Shown here piece after piece: positions 45,006 to 57,548 of a stretch of DNA of 64,000 nucleotides. The notes under the pieces are model-generated. The model was not told where the DNA came from. It saw only the letters and a program-made list of their open reading frames with translations, and ran no database searches. This DNA is from Epiperipatus broadwayi (Eukaryota; Onychophora; Udeonychophora; Euonychophora; Peripatidae), in the NCBI GenBank assembly GCA_028023455.1, contig JAQFVV010012405.1, positions 3,351,149-3,415,148 of the forward strand, read 5' to 3'. Both the position numbers and the translations under genes were made by a program. Numbering within the stretch: position 1 is the first letter of the stretch; the number at the start of each line of letters is the position of its first letter.

Positions 45006-45344
45006 ATTATATATATAGACTCGTGTTATTCTAATTTATAAAAATACAGAGAACGAAAATGCTTTTATAGTTATTTTTATTGCCTACAAACAATAATATA
45101 TTCAAAAATATTATTGAACATATTGCTTACAGCCTAAATATATATTAGTGGGTGGCAGGAATACAGAATCAGAAAATATGGGAAATATAATTTATAGCCA
45201 GTAAAATGAGAAAAAAACTTCCAGGTCTGACTATTTATTTTATTGATTTAATGAAATTTGATTCAATTAATTGAAAAAATTTGCAATGTTTGAAAATAGC
45301 ACATTGTTTATAAAAGCTTTTTCAAATTATATAAACTCATTTAC

Positions 45345-45408
45345 TAAGGCTGTAACCTTAGAAATAAGCGTCTGAAAAATACGAAGGTAGGGACCTCTAT
45401 AGGTCTTA
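45345..45408. repeat. Inverted copy of the palindrome core
   Basis: The 64-bp block TAAGGCTGTAACCTTAG...GGACCTCTATAGGTCTT is the reverse complement of 45736-45800, which lies within the loop and right arm of the palindrome at 45653-45848. Confidence 0.85.
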
Positions 45409-45652
45409 AAACACAAGCTTACGCTATGAAGAAAAGAGAGAACCCAAGAGAATCCTTCTTTACTTCAACCTACTTTTATATATAAATAGGTGAAGCTGAA
45501 GTGTTTTGATCCAAGAGTGTGAAGCTATTCAATACTTCACTAATTAAGTCCACAATTCTTATAATACATTAATACTTGCGAAATCTTACAATTTACTACG
45601 AGTCAATGAAAAGATCTTATAGTAAGAAACCTGTTACGATAATTTAAAGTTG

Positions 45653-45848
45653 TAATTATAAATTTTATTAAACGCCCATTATTATATTAAGTAATAATTT
45701 ACTAAGGCTGTAATCTTAGAAATAAGCGTGTGTTTAAGACCTATAGAGGTCCCTACCTTCGTATTTTTCAGACGCTTATTTCTAAGGTTACAGCCTTAGT
45801 AAATTATTACTTAATATAATAATGGGCGTTTAATAAAATTTATAATTA
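45653..45848. repeat. Near-perfect palindrome, 77-bp arms
   Basis: The left arm 45653-45729 and right arm 45772-45848 are exact reverse complements except for about one position (TGTAATCTTAG against TGTAACCTTAG). The loop is 42 bp. Landmark blocks are AACGCCCATTATTATATTAA and TACTAAGGCTGTAA, then AAATAAGCGT at the inner edge. No coding capacity. Confidence 0.9.
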
Positions 45849-45859
45849 TAAACTCATTA

Positions 45860-46455
45860 TATATTGGGGTGTTTTCTGGAATGTACAATGCTATTTTCAA
45901 ATAAATATGGCTGGTTTATTTTACTGCTAGAGAAGAAAATTGCAAAAGTGATAGACTGAAAAAAATAAAAAGTTAAGATATTTTGTAATGATTATACATT
46001 TCGTAAACATGTTTATATTCTCATATGTTTAATCCTTTGGTAGCAAATTTTTCTTTGTGATTATATTTTAATTCTTTTTAAAATTATAAGTTTTTTAGTG
46101 TTTATTTTCAACATATTTTCTGGAAGAAAGACATTCGATACTGCATCTTTTTAAAGATGTCTTAAAAGTTGTAGTCTTTATAATATAATTACAATCTGTC
46201 TTTTCTTAAAAATTCTGCTTCATATTATCATAAAGTATTTTTTTACAAAATTTATTATTCTTTATTTATTTTATATGACTAATGCAATGGAATGATTCTA
46301 TTGTACTTATAGATTCAACATAATCATATTCAGCAAACAAATCATATCACCTAATTTTATAGACTTGACATATTTTCATAAGATGATGAAGTATCCTTAA
46401 ATATTTTTTTCAGAGCTTTTATAATATATTAATATAGGATATGTAATGCATATTC
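45860..46455. other. AT-rich non-coding DNA
   Basis: Nothing recognised. Confidence 0.5.
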
Positions 46456-46459
46456 ATAT

Positions 46460-49072
46460 TGAAGCAGTCAGATCTGAGTTCGATCCTAGCTTCATGACAT
46501 CTAGCCTAAGCCCACTTCAAACCCTAGTACTAACCTTAAATTTCCGATGCAATGGGGCTTTATACGTTCAATCCACACTAATTTCCATAAAGGAAACTTA
46601 TTTTATAAATGCATATTAAAATTAATTCTTTCAGATTAAATTGATCAATTCTATTAATAAATTCATGAAAATTATTCATGAATTTATATATATTACAACT
46701 GCGTGGATTGTGCGTATATATTTGTAAATATTTAAATATATATAATTGGTCGAAAGTTTCATTGTGTCAGGAATATTTTTTATTTTTAAATAATTTATTG
46801 ATTAAAAGCTACATTCTTTCGATAAGCTTTCAGATTGTCCTTTCCAAAAACAACAGTTAAAGTTTATTAATTAGAAAAAAAGATAAGGATTTCCTAATTA
46901 AAATCAGTTTCAGATTTTAAGAATTCATTTTCTAATTAGAAAATGAATTCAAGTTAATGAGTTTGAAAGCCTTATCGAAGGAATGTATCTAAAAACAACC
47001 AGTAAATCTAAAAACATTGATAATAAAAGAAGCACGAGCCTGAAGGCATCTGTGGACAGCATATATAGGTCTGAAAAGTTTGGGAAGAAGCCATCTTTGT
47101 TGTAGAGAAGTGCAGTCAACTCTGTGCATTTTTAAATTATAAAGTTAAATAGTGTTTCAATCATGGTGAAGGGCTAAAACATCAGGAATCTGGCTATTTG
47201 TTCCTGAAGTCCCCTAAAAATCTTCAATGAAGCTGCTGAATCTTTTCCGGACCAATTATTCTGCTAAAATTATAAAAAGCCACTAAAATGCTGTTCAAGT
47301 AATCGACTAAATGCATGCCTACGTTTTTACCAACCTGGACGTGTAAACTAAGAACCAGCCTCGGAAGAATTGGGTAATATGTTTCCAAATGAACCTTAAT
47401 CTTTCTGACCAGTTTCGAACTTTACTTTACACTCCCTTTTAGAGCTCTTTTATTCTTTAATGTAATAATCTTTATAAAACCTTTTATTCATGCTACTGTA
47501 AACTTATATCGTAATTTTCTCAACTTCTAGTCTTTAACTTTCTCTTTTCTTACTTGGCGGTTCATTTATTATATTATATATATATTTGTGTAATTTGTTA
47601 ATGTTGTTACTTTAATTATATGCCAATAATCTTTCGACTCGATGAGCTCCTTTGTTCTATTTGCCTCACGCAAATAATATAATATTAATTCTAATAGTAG
47701 TTCTCGCCCATTGGAACTAAATTTATAAGTTCTATCAATCATCGAGTCGAAAGAAATTATTACATGTTTATTATTTTTGTGATTGGCTAATAATAAATTA
47801 TTAGCTCCGTTTCTGATCTATGCCACCACTATTTTCTCGTTTCACTAATATTTGTTTATTATTCAAATATAATCTTAAAATGTTTTTTTGCAAAAGGGTC
47901 GATAAAGGAATCAACTAAATATACTCTAATTCAAATTTCAGTTAATTGCTATTTAGATTCAGGAAGGGCACGATGATTGGGGCATAATTAATATGATTTG
48001 CAAATACTTTAATATAGTTTTAGTTAAAAGCTCATTTGACTTTAATGAAATTGATCAAGTCATCACATAGAGCATTCTATCACTGGGTTTTATTTTTCAA
48101 ATGGTGACTAGCAAGTCATCATCTTCAACGTTGCTGGCGTAGGGCTATCTTTCGCTCCATTAGGCTGGTCGGTGATAATTTCTGTTATTTTAAATTATCG
48201 AGGAAGAAAGCACTTCCTCTCCTGTTCATATTAGTCAAAGGGCATAAGACTTATCAGATCAAGCCGCCATAGGACTTCGATTATCGACTAGCCATCGTCT
48301 TTCAATTTCACTTTATAGCTCATAATTCGTCAGCACCGGTACCTCTCTGTTCCAGTAAAGCCCGCTCTGATGCTCGTAATTCATGATGAAGTGATTTAAA
48401 TTAAAGTCCAACAAATTCTCTGTTTTATCTCAAAATAAGTTTCCAATAAAAATTAAAGTAATGCCCTAAAATACGTATCTTGCTCTTCATGAATGGATTT
48501 GCGAATGTGAAAATAAATATCACATTCTTTCGTATAAAATTAGAGTAAAAATTTCCTTTACTAATGAATACCTTTATCTGCCTTTTATTTTCTTGTTGGG
48601 GGCATAGACATAGAATTCCAATATTGCGTAATATTCATTGGCATATAATAAGGACCGCCACTCTTATTATTATTATAAATTCTGTTAAAGGCTAGAGGTA
48701 ATTAATATAATCATTATTTAAAATTCAAACAAAACAAATTATTATTATTAAATATTTTCTAAACACACTTGGTTTCTTCGTTCTTAATTCTTTTATAATT
48801 ATTTTAATGTTAATGCTCGCTGTCTGTGTTAGCAACCCGAACATATACATATGATTCGATTTAAAATTATCTATAGTCAATTTATTATCAGATATTAATG
48901 TCAGTTCAGGGGTCTCTGATCCTCACCAACCATTGAGCTAGTTTCTTGGCACATAGCACTGTGCCGTCGATTTATGCTAATCTGAGCTGGTGAGTTGGAT
49001 TTGAATTCAGTTTGAACTGACTGAGTTTGAATCCGACTTGCAGTTTAGGTGGTGTGTTTTTTGACTGGTACA
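46460..49072 (-). mobile_element. 2.6-kb LTR-like non-coding element, copy 2 (inverted)
   Basis: On the minus strand it begins TGTACCAGTC and ends GACTGCTTCA, matching 34269-37001 along the full length with moderate divergence and small indels. ATAT lies outside both ends, consistent with a short target duplication in AT-rich DNA. No protein is encoded. The 60-codon frame at 46678-46860 is not conserved with copy 1. Confidence 0.65.
46921..46950. repeat. 30-bp perfect palindrome
   Basis: GAATTCATTTTCTAA is followed directly by its exact reverse complement. The matching place in copy 1 (around 36470-36500) has the same right half but a mismatched left half. Confidence 0.9.
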
Positions 49073-49654
49073 ATATAGTAAAGTTAGAAATATAATAGCC
49101 AAATACTCAGTTAATTTTGTTGAAGTTGTTATATGACTACAATAAAATACTCTACTTATTAATTGTGAAGTAGAACATTTTCTTATTTATTTTTATGCAT
49201 CATATTAACATGCAAGTTTGCATTTTAATTCAAAAATTACCATGATTTTTACCTGATTAATATTATTAATCTGTGACTACCCAAGTTAAATATTACTGAA
49301 GAATATTATTATATTGATGGCCAATCTTAAGTACCTGATTTTTTGAACATCACATATTAAAGCAAAATCTTTATAGATAGCAAAATATTTTATGGATTAT
49401 TATTTTAATTGTAGATACAATATTACAATTTTCAGCATTTTTAAATCTAATATCCAGAAATTAGTTTTTGTATTTTTTTTTAATATGATCTGATTAAAAA
49501 CCTAGCACAAGATATGTATTATATTTTTGATGTTTTATTTATAAAAATGAGTAACAACTGGAGCTAGTACATATATCTGTTTAACACCTATGTTATTTCA
49601 AATGCCAGGTATTTTGTTAATATATTCTCTCATATTTATCACAAAAAATCATCA

Positions 49655-49800
49655 TTACCATAATTTTTAATCATTATCGATCCACAGCAGGATGAAGGAG
49701 ATCTTTTAAGTTATTTTTTACTTTATATCACAATAAACTTTCTTGTTTCATCCTTCCAACTCACATATGGTCTCTTTCTAGGTATATATATATATATGCA
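49655..49800 (-). mobile_element. RTE-like LINE 3' end fragment
   Basis: On the minus strand RKRPYVSWKDETRKF matches the R-x-R-P-x-x-x-W-x-D-E segment of the LINE tail at 31735-32335, and CTTCATCCTGCTGTGGATCG corresponds to its CTTCATCCTGCATTGGAT. Only the last about 45 codons and the 3' edge remain. Confidence 0.55.
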
Positions 49801-49809
49801 AATTATCTG

Positions 49810-51750
49810 CTAAGGTACTTGGGATCATACCTCATGACTACAGGTCACGAATATAATAGATCTAATATATATATATATATATTAGGCAGGTAAATTTGTA
49901 CTCTATCGCTAATATTGAGCAATTTAAATTTTCAAAATATTTCACATATTAAATTATATTATTCCGTTATTGTAAGTAGTTGGACGAAAAAAGTTTATTT
50001 AAAACCCTTAAAACACATTTGGATAATTTGATCATGTAGAATGGAGAAAATAACATAAGAATAGGGATATAATTTTTTCATATTAAATTCAAGAGTAGAA
50101 TTAAAAAAAGTCATTTAAATATATGTAGACTAATAAATTAGTTCATGTATGAAGAAATAGATTGATAAAAAAATGGAAAATTTATATGAATATTAATTTC
50201 TGTATCAGAAAGCAAGTGACAGAATTAGGCAGTAGGGTAATATGATCAAACGATTGGCATTTGTTCATGGCAATTTGCCCTTTTTTAAAACATCATATAT
50301 ATATATTGCAACATATTCACATTTGTATATGAATTAAAAAGAAAAAAGAATATGATCATTTGCAGTTTGTGATTGTAATTAGTTGTTTTTATGTCTTCCC
50401 ACAAAAGAACATAAATTCAATTATTTTTAATGATATTTTTTAAGCATCAATTTTATTTTTCCATTTTTCTCTCCTTTTAAAAAATGTGTATAGTTCAAAA
50501 GCTTTTCCTTAGTAATTAGTCTGATGTAATTTAAAGTCTAGGTGAAATAATTTTTTTCCAGAATTCTGAAAGAAGCATTATTATCTAAATAATTAAATTT
50601 TAAGCCCACCACTTCCTACAAGTATTGTCAAAGGAATTACCATCATCTGGGGGGGGGGGGGTTTAAAACAAAATCAGTCAGGGAGAAGAGAAGTTTCCTT
50701 CCTTAGTCTTTCTATAATTTATATTTTCTTTTACAATTATATTTCTATTTAATGACTTTTAAATGTCTCTCTTTTTTACCATTTAATTTATCCATTTTTA
50801 TCTTTTGTTAATAATGTTTTATTTCTCCACAGTTGTTTAACACCTCATACGTTTAATGTACATATGTACGCCATTCTGTTTTACTAAAAAGAATATCACA
50901 ATGAAGTAACTAATAATCTATTATACTATGTAATTTAAATGAAAATTTTTAATTTCTTTACACGTTGTGCATTTGTCTGTGTAAAAAAAAGAAAATTATG
51001 ATTAAAACATTCATTTAATTACAGCTATTGCTTTTGGGTGATCTTGGCTCTAAGGTTGTTTATTATTTTAATGAATGCATACAGACGCGTGTGCGTATAT
51101 ATATAGAACCTCATGGATCAATGGCTAGCATATTTTCTTGCTATAATCAAAATTTTTTTTGAAATTCCTAATAACCTTAGGATTTTTGTTTTAGTTAGCC
51201 TTTTCATAGTTAACTATCCAATATTGCTTGATACATAGCTATCCTAATATTTTTAAATAGAGAATAAACTCATCACTATCTGCCAAATTGTATTTATAAT
51301 GAAAAAATGCGTTCTTTTTCAATACTTTTTGGTGGAAGGAGAACTTGTTGGAAAGTCTTTTGCCTTCATTGGTTATTTACGGAATGTTTTATTTTTATTT
51401 TTATCTGTAATGTTAATCAAATGGTTCGCTGTTCAGGAGGTAATGTGATATTCAATTACTTATGCTACAAATTGAGCCCAATAGTGCTACATAATTGTCT
51501 AAACTATTCTGCTAATAATAATAGCCTGGAATTTGTTCATGTGAGTTTGCCAGTTTATTTTCACTAAAGCAAATTTTTTAATAATATAAAGTAAATGCAT
51601 ATTATAGATTAGAGCAGGCCAATGCATTACATACAATCTGTGCACCAATTTTTTTATGAATGAGTTCAAATGTATCATATAATTCTTGCATTACTTTTCA
51701 ATTTTTGTATAAAATATGTTAATATAGTTAATGTTTGTGATAATGGTGTT
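49810..51750. other. AT-rich non-coding DNA
   Basis: Contains AT runs near 49866-49881 and 50297-50306 and a G homopolymer at about 50650-50661. The 86-codon frame at 51307-51567 is unrecognised. Confidence 0.5.
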
Positions 51751-51892
51751 CAAGTTATATTTTTATATTGGACTATTTCCATGATCTAATATGTGTATTG
51801 AATTTCTTTAGAAAAATTTAAATTTATTTAAATATTCTGGCTACATTCAACTGTTAGTAATAGCACATTAAACAGGTTAGTATATGCCCAAC

Positions 51893-51926
51893 GTTTCAAG
51901 AGATATTATTCTCTCATCTTCTTCAG
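51893..51926 (-). ncRNA. Hammerhead-like core
   Basis: Minus strand: CUGAAGA, a GAGA-(gaauaaua-type loop)-UCUC hairpin, then GAAAC. It sits in the same position as 42727-42760. AGCAACAC before the core can pair imperfectly with UGUGCU in the following arm as stem I. Stem III is at most two base pairs. Confidence 0.35.
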
Positions 51927-51958
51927 GTGTTGCTGGCCTGAACAGTGACAGTACTAGC

Positions 51959-52027
51959 ATGGGATTCAACCTGGAACCTTAGATTCTTGAATATTGAGTA
52001 TTAAGGTAACGCTCTAACCAACTATCT
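51959..52027 (-). other. tRNA-like segment
   Basis: Minus strand: GAGATAGTTGGTTAGAGCG (A box) and, 37-40 nt later, GGTTCCAGGTTGAATCCC (B-box-like). It is better preserved than the related segment at 42793-42871. Confidence 0.55.
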
Positions 52028-52259
52028 CTAACTAACTCTCAAAACGTTGTGCATATACTAACCTGCTTGATGTGCTATTACTAACAGTTGAATGTATATA
52101 GAATATTTAAATAAAGTTAATTTTTTCTAAAGACATTCAATACACATATTAAATGAGGGAAATAGTCCAATATAAAAATACAAATAGATAAATAATATTT
52201 AGCATTTTTTCATAATGAGATTTCTGACTGTTTGATTTTTTTCAGACTTTCTAATGTTT

Positions 52260-53420
52260 GGAGTTAAAGTTTATTAATGAAAGCAACAGATAATTTTTCA
52301 AATTTGAATCAGTCATTTATGATCTCGTTTTATTTCTTATCAATTTTATGGATGAAAATGCTTCTTCATATCTGTTCTTCAAAATGACAGATAGGATATG
52401 TGCTATGAATTAATCATGTCTTCTTAATTTGTAACTATGAGAAATTAGTCAAATTTAATTTTGAATATTTAATATTTTTTCAAGTCAATAAGTTTCATTT
52501 ATTTGTTCTCAGGCATTGTCATGATTTTATTGTTTACTAAATGAAAAAAGAGTAATAAATGTGAATATGCATTTTTTTGGAGAAAAAAAATCTCAAAAAT
52601 AACATTCAAATGATTCTTGCAATAATCTGGCTTTTTTGATTCCACAATTACTTTGCTCTTTTAAGTACAGAAACTGCTTCAAATACTGCTTTTTTTAATT
52701 GTGAACTGAACATTTGTAATTTTATCTTCAATGCATTGAAAATGTTTATTATACTTTTTGCCTTTGATATTCCATATTTAGATCATTGTACTGGTTGGTT
52801 ATATAAACTAAGAATGGTAATTTAAATAATTTGTTATTATCTTGTAAAAGATCTCTTTCTTCAATAGCCTTTTTCCCTCTAAAAAATCATGAATATATTT
52901 TATAGTTTTCCATATTTATTTAATATGTATCTTATTGTACTGCCAGTTCATTTCACAATGCAAGATGAGCTTTGCTATAATTTAAATTAGCATTTCATAA
53001 TAATCTCTGAATTTTAGTTATTGATATTTTTTTTACTGTAATTTTGCTTCAACTGCAAAGTGATTTTTGGTTGCATAATGCATAATGTTTTATTAGAAAG
53101 TGATCTGAAAAGTTTGTAAATAATGTTATATTTCAATAGTCTTTTCATTCATTAATGAGTTCAGTCAGAACTAGAATCTAGTTATAGACTTGATAGACAT
53201 AATTTTGTTAAATATGTTTGACTTTTTCATTTTTTTCATAAAGCAACTCTTCAGTAATGTTAAAATCATCACCACTTATTTTTATAAAAATGTTTATTTG
53301 TGTAGATTCAACCATTGCTAAAGAAAAAAAAAGTGCAGGCACAGACAAAGTCTTTCCATTGCTTACACACATTGTGAGAAGGTTTTTTTTAATGTACCTC
53401 ATATTTTTTTCTATAAGGCA
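52260..53420 (-). pseudogene. hAT transposase relic, GTF2IRD2-like
   Basis: Minus-strand pieces in the expected order. At 53402-53208, FSLAMVESTQINIFIKISG then DDFNITEELL, the start of the catalytic domain in which the usual L-A-L-D-E-S-T has V for D. Near 52860-52740, a broken FLVYITNQYNDLNMEYQ then IFNALKIKLQMFSSQLK, matching the F-L-x-D-I-T-x-x-L-N-x-L-N-x-x-L-Q-G block. At 52400-52270, NRYEEAFSSIKLIRNKTRS then MTDSNLKNYLLLSL, the C-terminal dimerisation region (E-x-x-F-S-x-M-K ... R-S-x-L-T-D-x-x-L). Stops and shifts abound and the first acidic catalytic residue is replaced, so it is inactive. This is a different subfamily from the hAT at 39.7-42.0 kb. Confidence 0.7.
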
Positions 53421-53429
53421 ATTTCATCT

Positions 53430-55160
53430 CCTTTAACATTTTTATAAACAGGACATTTTATAAATATTTGGAGCTAAAGCTTAAAAAATTATTGTCTATC
53501 AGAGAAATGGATCCATTTTTTTGTAAATGTTAAAACATTTTTTTTGTTTGTTAATCACATATTTTTCTGTATCTGAGACTCAGGCAAAATAGTATTGGTT
53601 TTACTTATATTTCAAATTGATGTCCTTTATAATGCCTATCAGATTGTGTCTTTTATTAGGGGAGAATATGTTTCACAGACAATACATAATTGCATTCCTA
53701 ATGGTACCATATAAATAAAAAATTGTTTCTTTTTGATCATTTAATTTCCATTTGCTATTGCTTTCCAGTTTTTATTTTATTTTATGGGTAACTGAAAAAA
53801 AAAAACCCCATAAAGAACAAGATTGCAAAACCTACAAAGAATGAATAAAGTGTAATTCACTGATATAAGAACATCAGTTAGAAAAGAAAAGTTGAAAACT
53901 ATTATGGATTTATTCTGAATAAGTACCTCAACATTATATTAATGATAAATGAACATGGAAGCATAAAACATTGTTTTAGCTTAATTTATTGAATTTGTAT
54001 TTTTATTATATATATATATTAATAAAAATGTGTATGTTGATTACATTATATTACAATAACTAGAATTACTTATTTTTATCATCCAAGATCCATTGTGTCA
54101 AATTTTATCCCAAATTGTTTTAAGTTTCATACATGCACCTGGTGTTAGCTAATCTTATTATAGACATTATGTAATTATTTAATAATGCTTAGATTATTTG
54201 TGAGGTACATATGTACATGCAATATCAATTTACAAAAAAAAATGATGTTTATTACACTTGAAGAAATGAAAAACTGCAATAACAAAACAACAGAACAAAA
54301 AGCAATCTAAAAAAAATTGTGGCATTCTATGATTTTTTTTAAAAAAAAACTAAACTTTATATTTTTTATTATTTTTATAAAATAAAGAAGAAAATGACTT
54401 TAAAATTTATTCAATAAAGCTACAGTATAATTAATTTTTTTATTAAAAGTTATGAAAAATTAAGTATTAAATAGTTGCTAGACTTGTACATGTTTACAAA
54501 TTTGCAAATTAGAGGAGAAGATTCTAAATAAACGCATAAATATCAGAAGGGATAAAAATTGATATCTAAGTTTTATTTATTAATTATATTTTTAAAAAAT
54601 GAGACTGGAGTTTGGGTGAAGTAGAATTAAAACTAAAATTGTAATTTAGAAATTACAAATATGAATAAGATGAAAATTGTTGCTCTAATGCGCAAAAAAA
54701 ATATTTCTTCTAGATTCTTAATTAGTACATTTAATGATGGAATGTATGAATGTGTGATAGTGACTGTGATATTTCTGAATTTGTGTAGTCCAGCACAAGA
54801 ATCAAAAACTGAATGATAGTATTTTTATCATGGTCACATAGTGAATATGTTGCACCAGTGCAGAATGAATTCTAGCTGATAAAAAAAAAATATTGATTGG
54901 AAGAGTATCGAGATTAATTTGAAATATGAAGTCCAAAAATTTGGGTTAGGAACTAGTATATAATTTTTTAGTAATAAAATAATTAATGAGATATAACACT
55001 GACTTGAGATTATTTATTGAAGAAAATAATGATATATGCCATTATATATGTATTCTATTATTGAATTTTATTTGAAAATACACTATCGTACTATGCTATG
55101 TAGATATTTTTTGTCTATAAAGATATCTATGTGTATTATATTTGCTGAAGGAAGGTTAAG
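53430..55160. other. AT-rich non-coding DNA
   Basis: Nothing recognised. The left part may hold the undetected 5' end of the hAT relic. Confidence 0.45.
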
Positions 55161-55164
55161 TGTG

Positions 55165-55340
55165 AATGATAAATATAGGGGATTTGAACTCAAACTTTCA
55201 AGCATCTTTCAACTATCCACACTCATATTACTGATACACATGATCACATACATCTAAAAAATCATAATCACCAATATACATATTTCATGCAGAACTAGCA
55301 CTCATCAGCTGGTCCAGATTAACAACTCATATATATATAT
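55165..55340 (-). repeat. SINE-like dispersed repeat, split by an LTR
   Basis: Similar to 44830-45005, with the B-box-like GAAAGTTTGAGTTCAAATCCCC on the minus strand. Its 3' or 5' remainder appears to resume at 57549 after the inserted element, judged by the shared AT run at the junctions. Confidence 0.4.
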
Positions 55341-57548
55341 TGTAACGATCCGGAGAATGCACTTAACGTAAACTGCACTACAGGGCGCCATCTAGGCATT
55401 TGAACCTAGAAAAATTTATAGAGTAGGCAGATACGTAAGTAAAAAAAAAAAAAATTTTTTTTTTTTATATTTTGGTTCCGGTCATTAGCCCATGTCACTA
55501 GCTCAGGGAGTAGCAGAGATTTAATAATATCATATCTTATCTAATTAGATTTCAACATTAAAAAAATAAATAAAATAAGCCACTGCCAGTAATTAGCATA
55601 CAAACATTTATTTATGCACATATATATAAGATTTGAAATTATTTTAGTATAAGTTTACACTTTTACATTTAACATTATTTTTAACTTTGATTTTGGTTTT
55701 AATTTACCTTTAATTACTATTATATTCTAATTTTACATTTTAATTAAGTTCGCACAGATGGGATTATAAAAGCTTGTTATAATAAGTTGCTATAGATCGG
55801 TTACATAGATTACACGGTTAAAAACATTCCAAAGTAAACATAAGCGATCAAAATATAAAATTATTGATTACTGACAATTGCGGAGGGAAATTTATATGTA
55901 ACCCAATAGTATTCACCATAAGATACTTGCATTGTCACCAATAACTTAAAAGACATCCGAATAAATACATTTTAGATACTCACCGTAAGGTATCATTATT
56001 TATCGAATGTCTATATATTTTGATCAAATATGAAAATGCAAAACATAGTTAACCGATAAACAATCCATGCAAGCGTCTATAAACAACTTAAATTTAATGC
56101 ATTTTTATTTAGGGTCGAGCATGAATACTACATAGATTTGCATTGAAATTAAAATATTCTATCCCTATTTAACCTTAGGCTAAAATTCGCAGTCAAACTG
56201 GCATCAATCCATCTGATACATCGATGTATTCAATGTAATACGAAATACGGCAGCACCAAAAGAATTAAGAAAAGACATTGACTCTCAATCAGATAGGAAT
56301 ATTACATCTATCTAACGAGAAGAACAATAAAAAAAACTCCATAGAAAGGAACTGCGTTCTCCGTCTTATAATTCCTTCCATAGACAAACGGGTGAGTGCG
56401 GAGTATATATAAACGATTCTGCCAGTAGCGAATCTCCGATTACATCTACTAACTACATCAATATATCCAATCCATTGACCCAATCTAACAACGACATAAA
56501 TAACCTAAGATTACCCTCCCCTAATATAACTTTACAAATCTATACAGCCATTCACGCCCGACTTAAGTTTAACATTTTTATAATTAATTTAACGGAAAAC
56601 AACAATCATAATAAAACTTAAAGAACAAAAAATAAATAAATGGAAATGATTTTACAAAATAAATAAGAAAAAAAATACATCAAATAACATTATTAATGAA
56701 GAATTTAGTTTGGTCAGATAGGATTCTATTGCATTATTTACTAAAAAGTTTTAAAATTTAGAGTTCTTATTGTTTCAAGTGAATATATAAGTTCTTACGA
56801 TTTTTAAAACGTCCAACTTTATCCGTTGCTTGCCATGAACGTAAATTTCCACGCCGTCCTAAAATTGGTATCCATTTAGCCGTTATTTTATTTATTCATT
56901 CGGAGGTTTTTAATTTAGTTGGTCCTCAATGTAGGAAACGATAGTTCATTTCTCCCTTCTTTAACAGCTGAAAGAATTGACCGTGCGTCTGTCAACCCCT
57001 CCAACTCCGTACTACTACATATAGTCACATCGTAATAATCAATTTCCAGTCACTGATTAATAATTTCCAAATTTTCCTTTTATATTAATGTGAAGGATTG
57101 AATTTACATTACGTCACCGATGCGATGGTCCTTTCGCTGCGGTCCGATTCCATAGCGATTTCTTCTTATTTGCTAACAGTTTGTATTGTTTTCTTATCTG
57201 ACCGGTGTTTTTACATTTAAATGCCGAAGGCTGGTTTACATTTAACTAATTAACAATCATTTCCATTTCTGATTAATTAACCTGTTTTCCAAATCAAAAA
57301 TATATTTAAAGATAAATTTAAAGATATAATTTCATCTCCAAATCTTTTTAAAATACTTTTTCTTTAATAAAGTTTTATTTTAATAATTTTTCATTATCTG
57401 TGCGATTTAATATATAAGAGTTTAAGATGATATTTAATTTCAATTTTTAATTCTTAAAGAAAATTTTTAAATGCGAACTTTTTAATTTACTTTCATGTTT
57501 AATAAATTAAAAAAAAAAACAATGTAATGAACGTCTATGCTCGTTACA
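55341..57548. mobile_element. Probable solo LTR, 2.2 kb
   Basis: Begins TGTAACGATCCGG and ends TCGTTACA, so the ends are a short inverted repeat TGTAACGA/TCGTTACA with TG...CA borders, typical of LTRs. ATATATAT borders it on both sides, consistent with (but not proof of) a target duplication. Composition is less AT-rich than the flanks. No open frame is meaningful. A GGAGTATATATAAA stretch near 56399-56413 could be a TATA box. No partner LTR or interior lies in the window. Confidence 0.65.

Larger units (their letters stand above)
51758..52180 (-). mobile_element. Short non-coding element with Penelope-type ends, tRNA-like segment and hammerhead-like core
   Basis: The two ends are inverted repeats of about 140 bp (TATTTTTATATTGGACTA on the left, complement on the right; each also holds one AACTGTTAGTAATAGCACA unit). 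These arms match the ends of the Penelope element at 42464-44151. Between them, on the minus strand, lie a tRNA-like segment (52027-51959) and a hammerhead-like core (51926-51893), in the same order and spacing as in the Penelope copy, but no protein. It therefore looks like a non-autonomous derivative that borrows the longer element's proteins. Confidence 0.7.

Noticed and set aside
51307-51567. 86-codon plus-strand frame with several Cys residues
   Set aside because: The hydrophobic, AT-driven composition matches nothing I know. Without homologues it cannot be called a gene.
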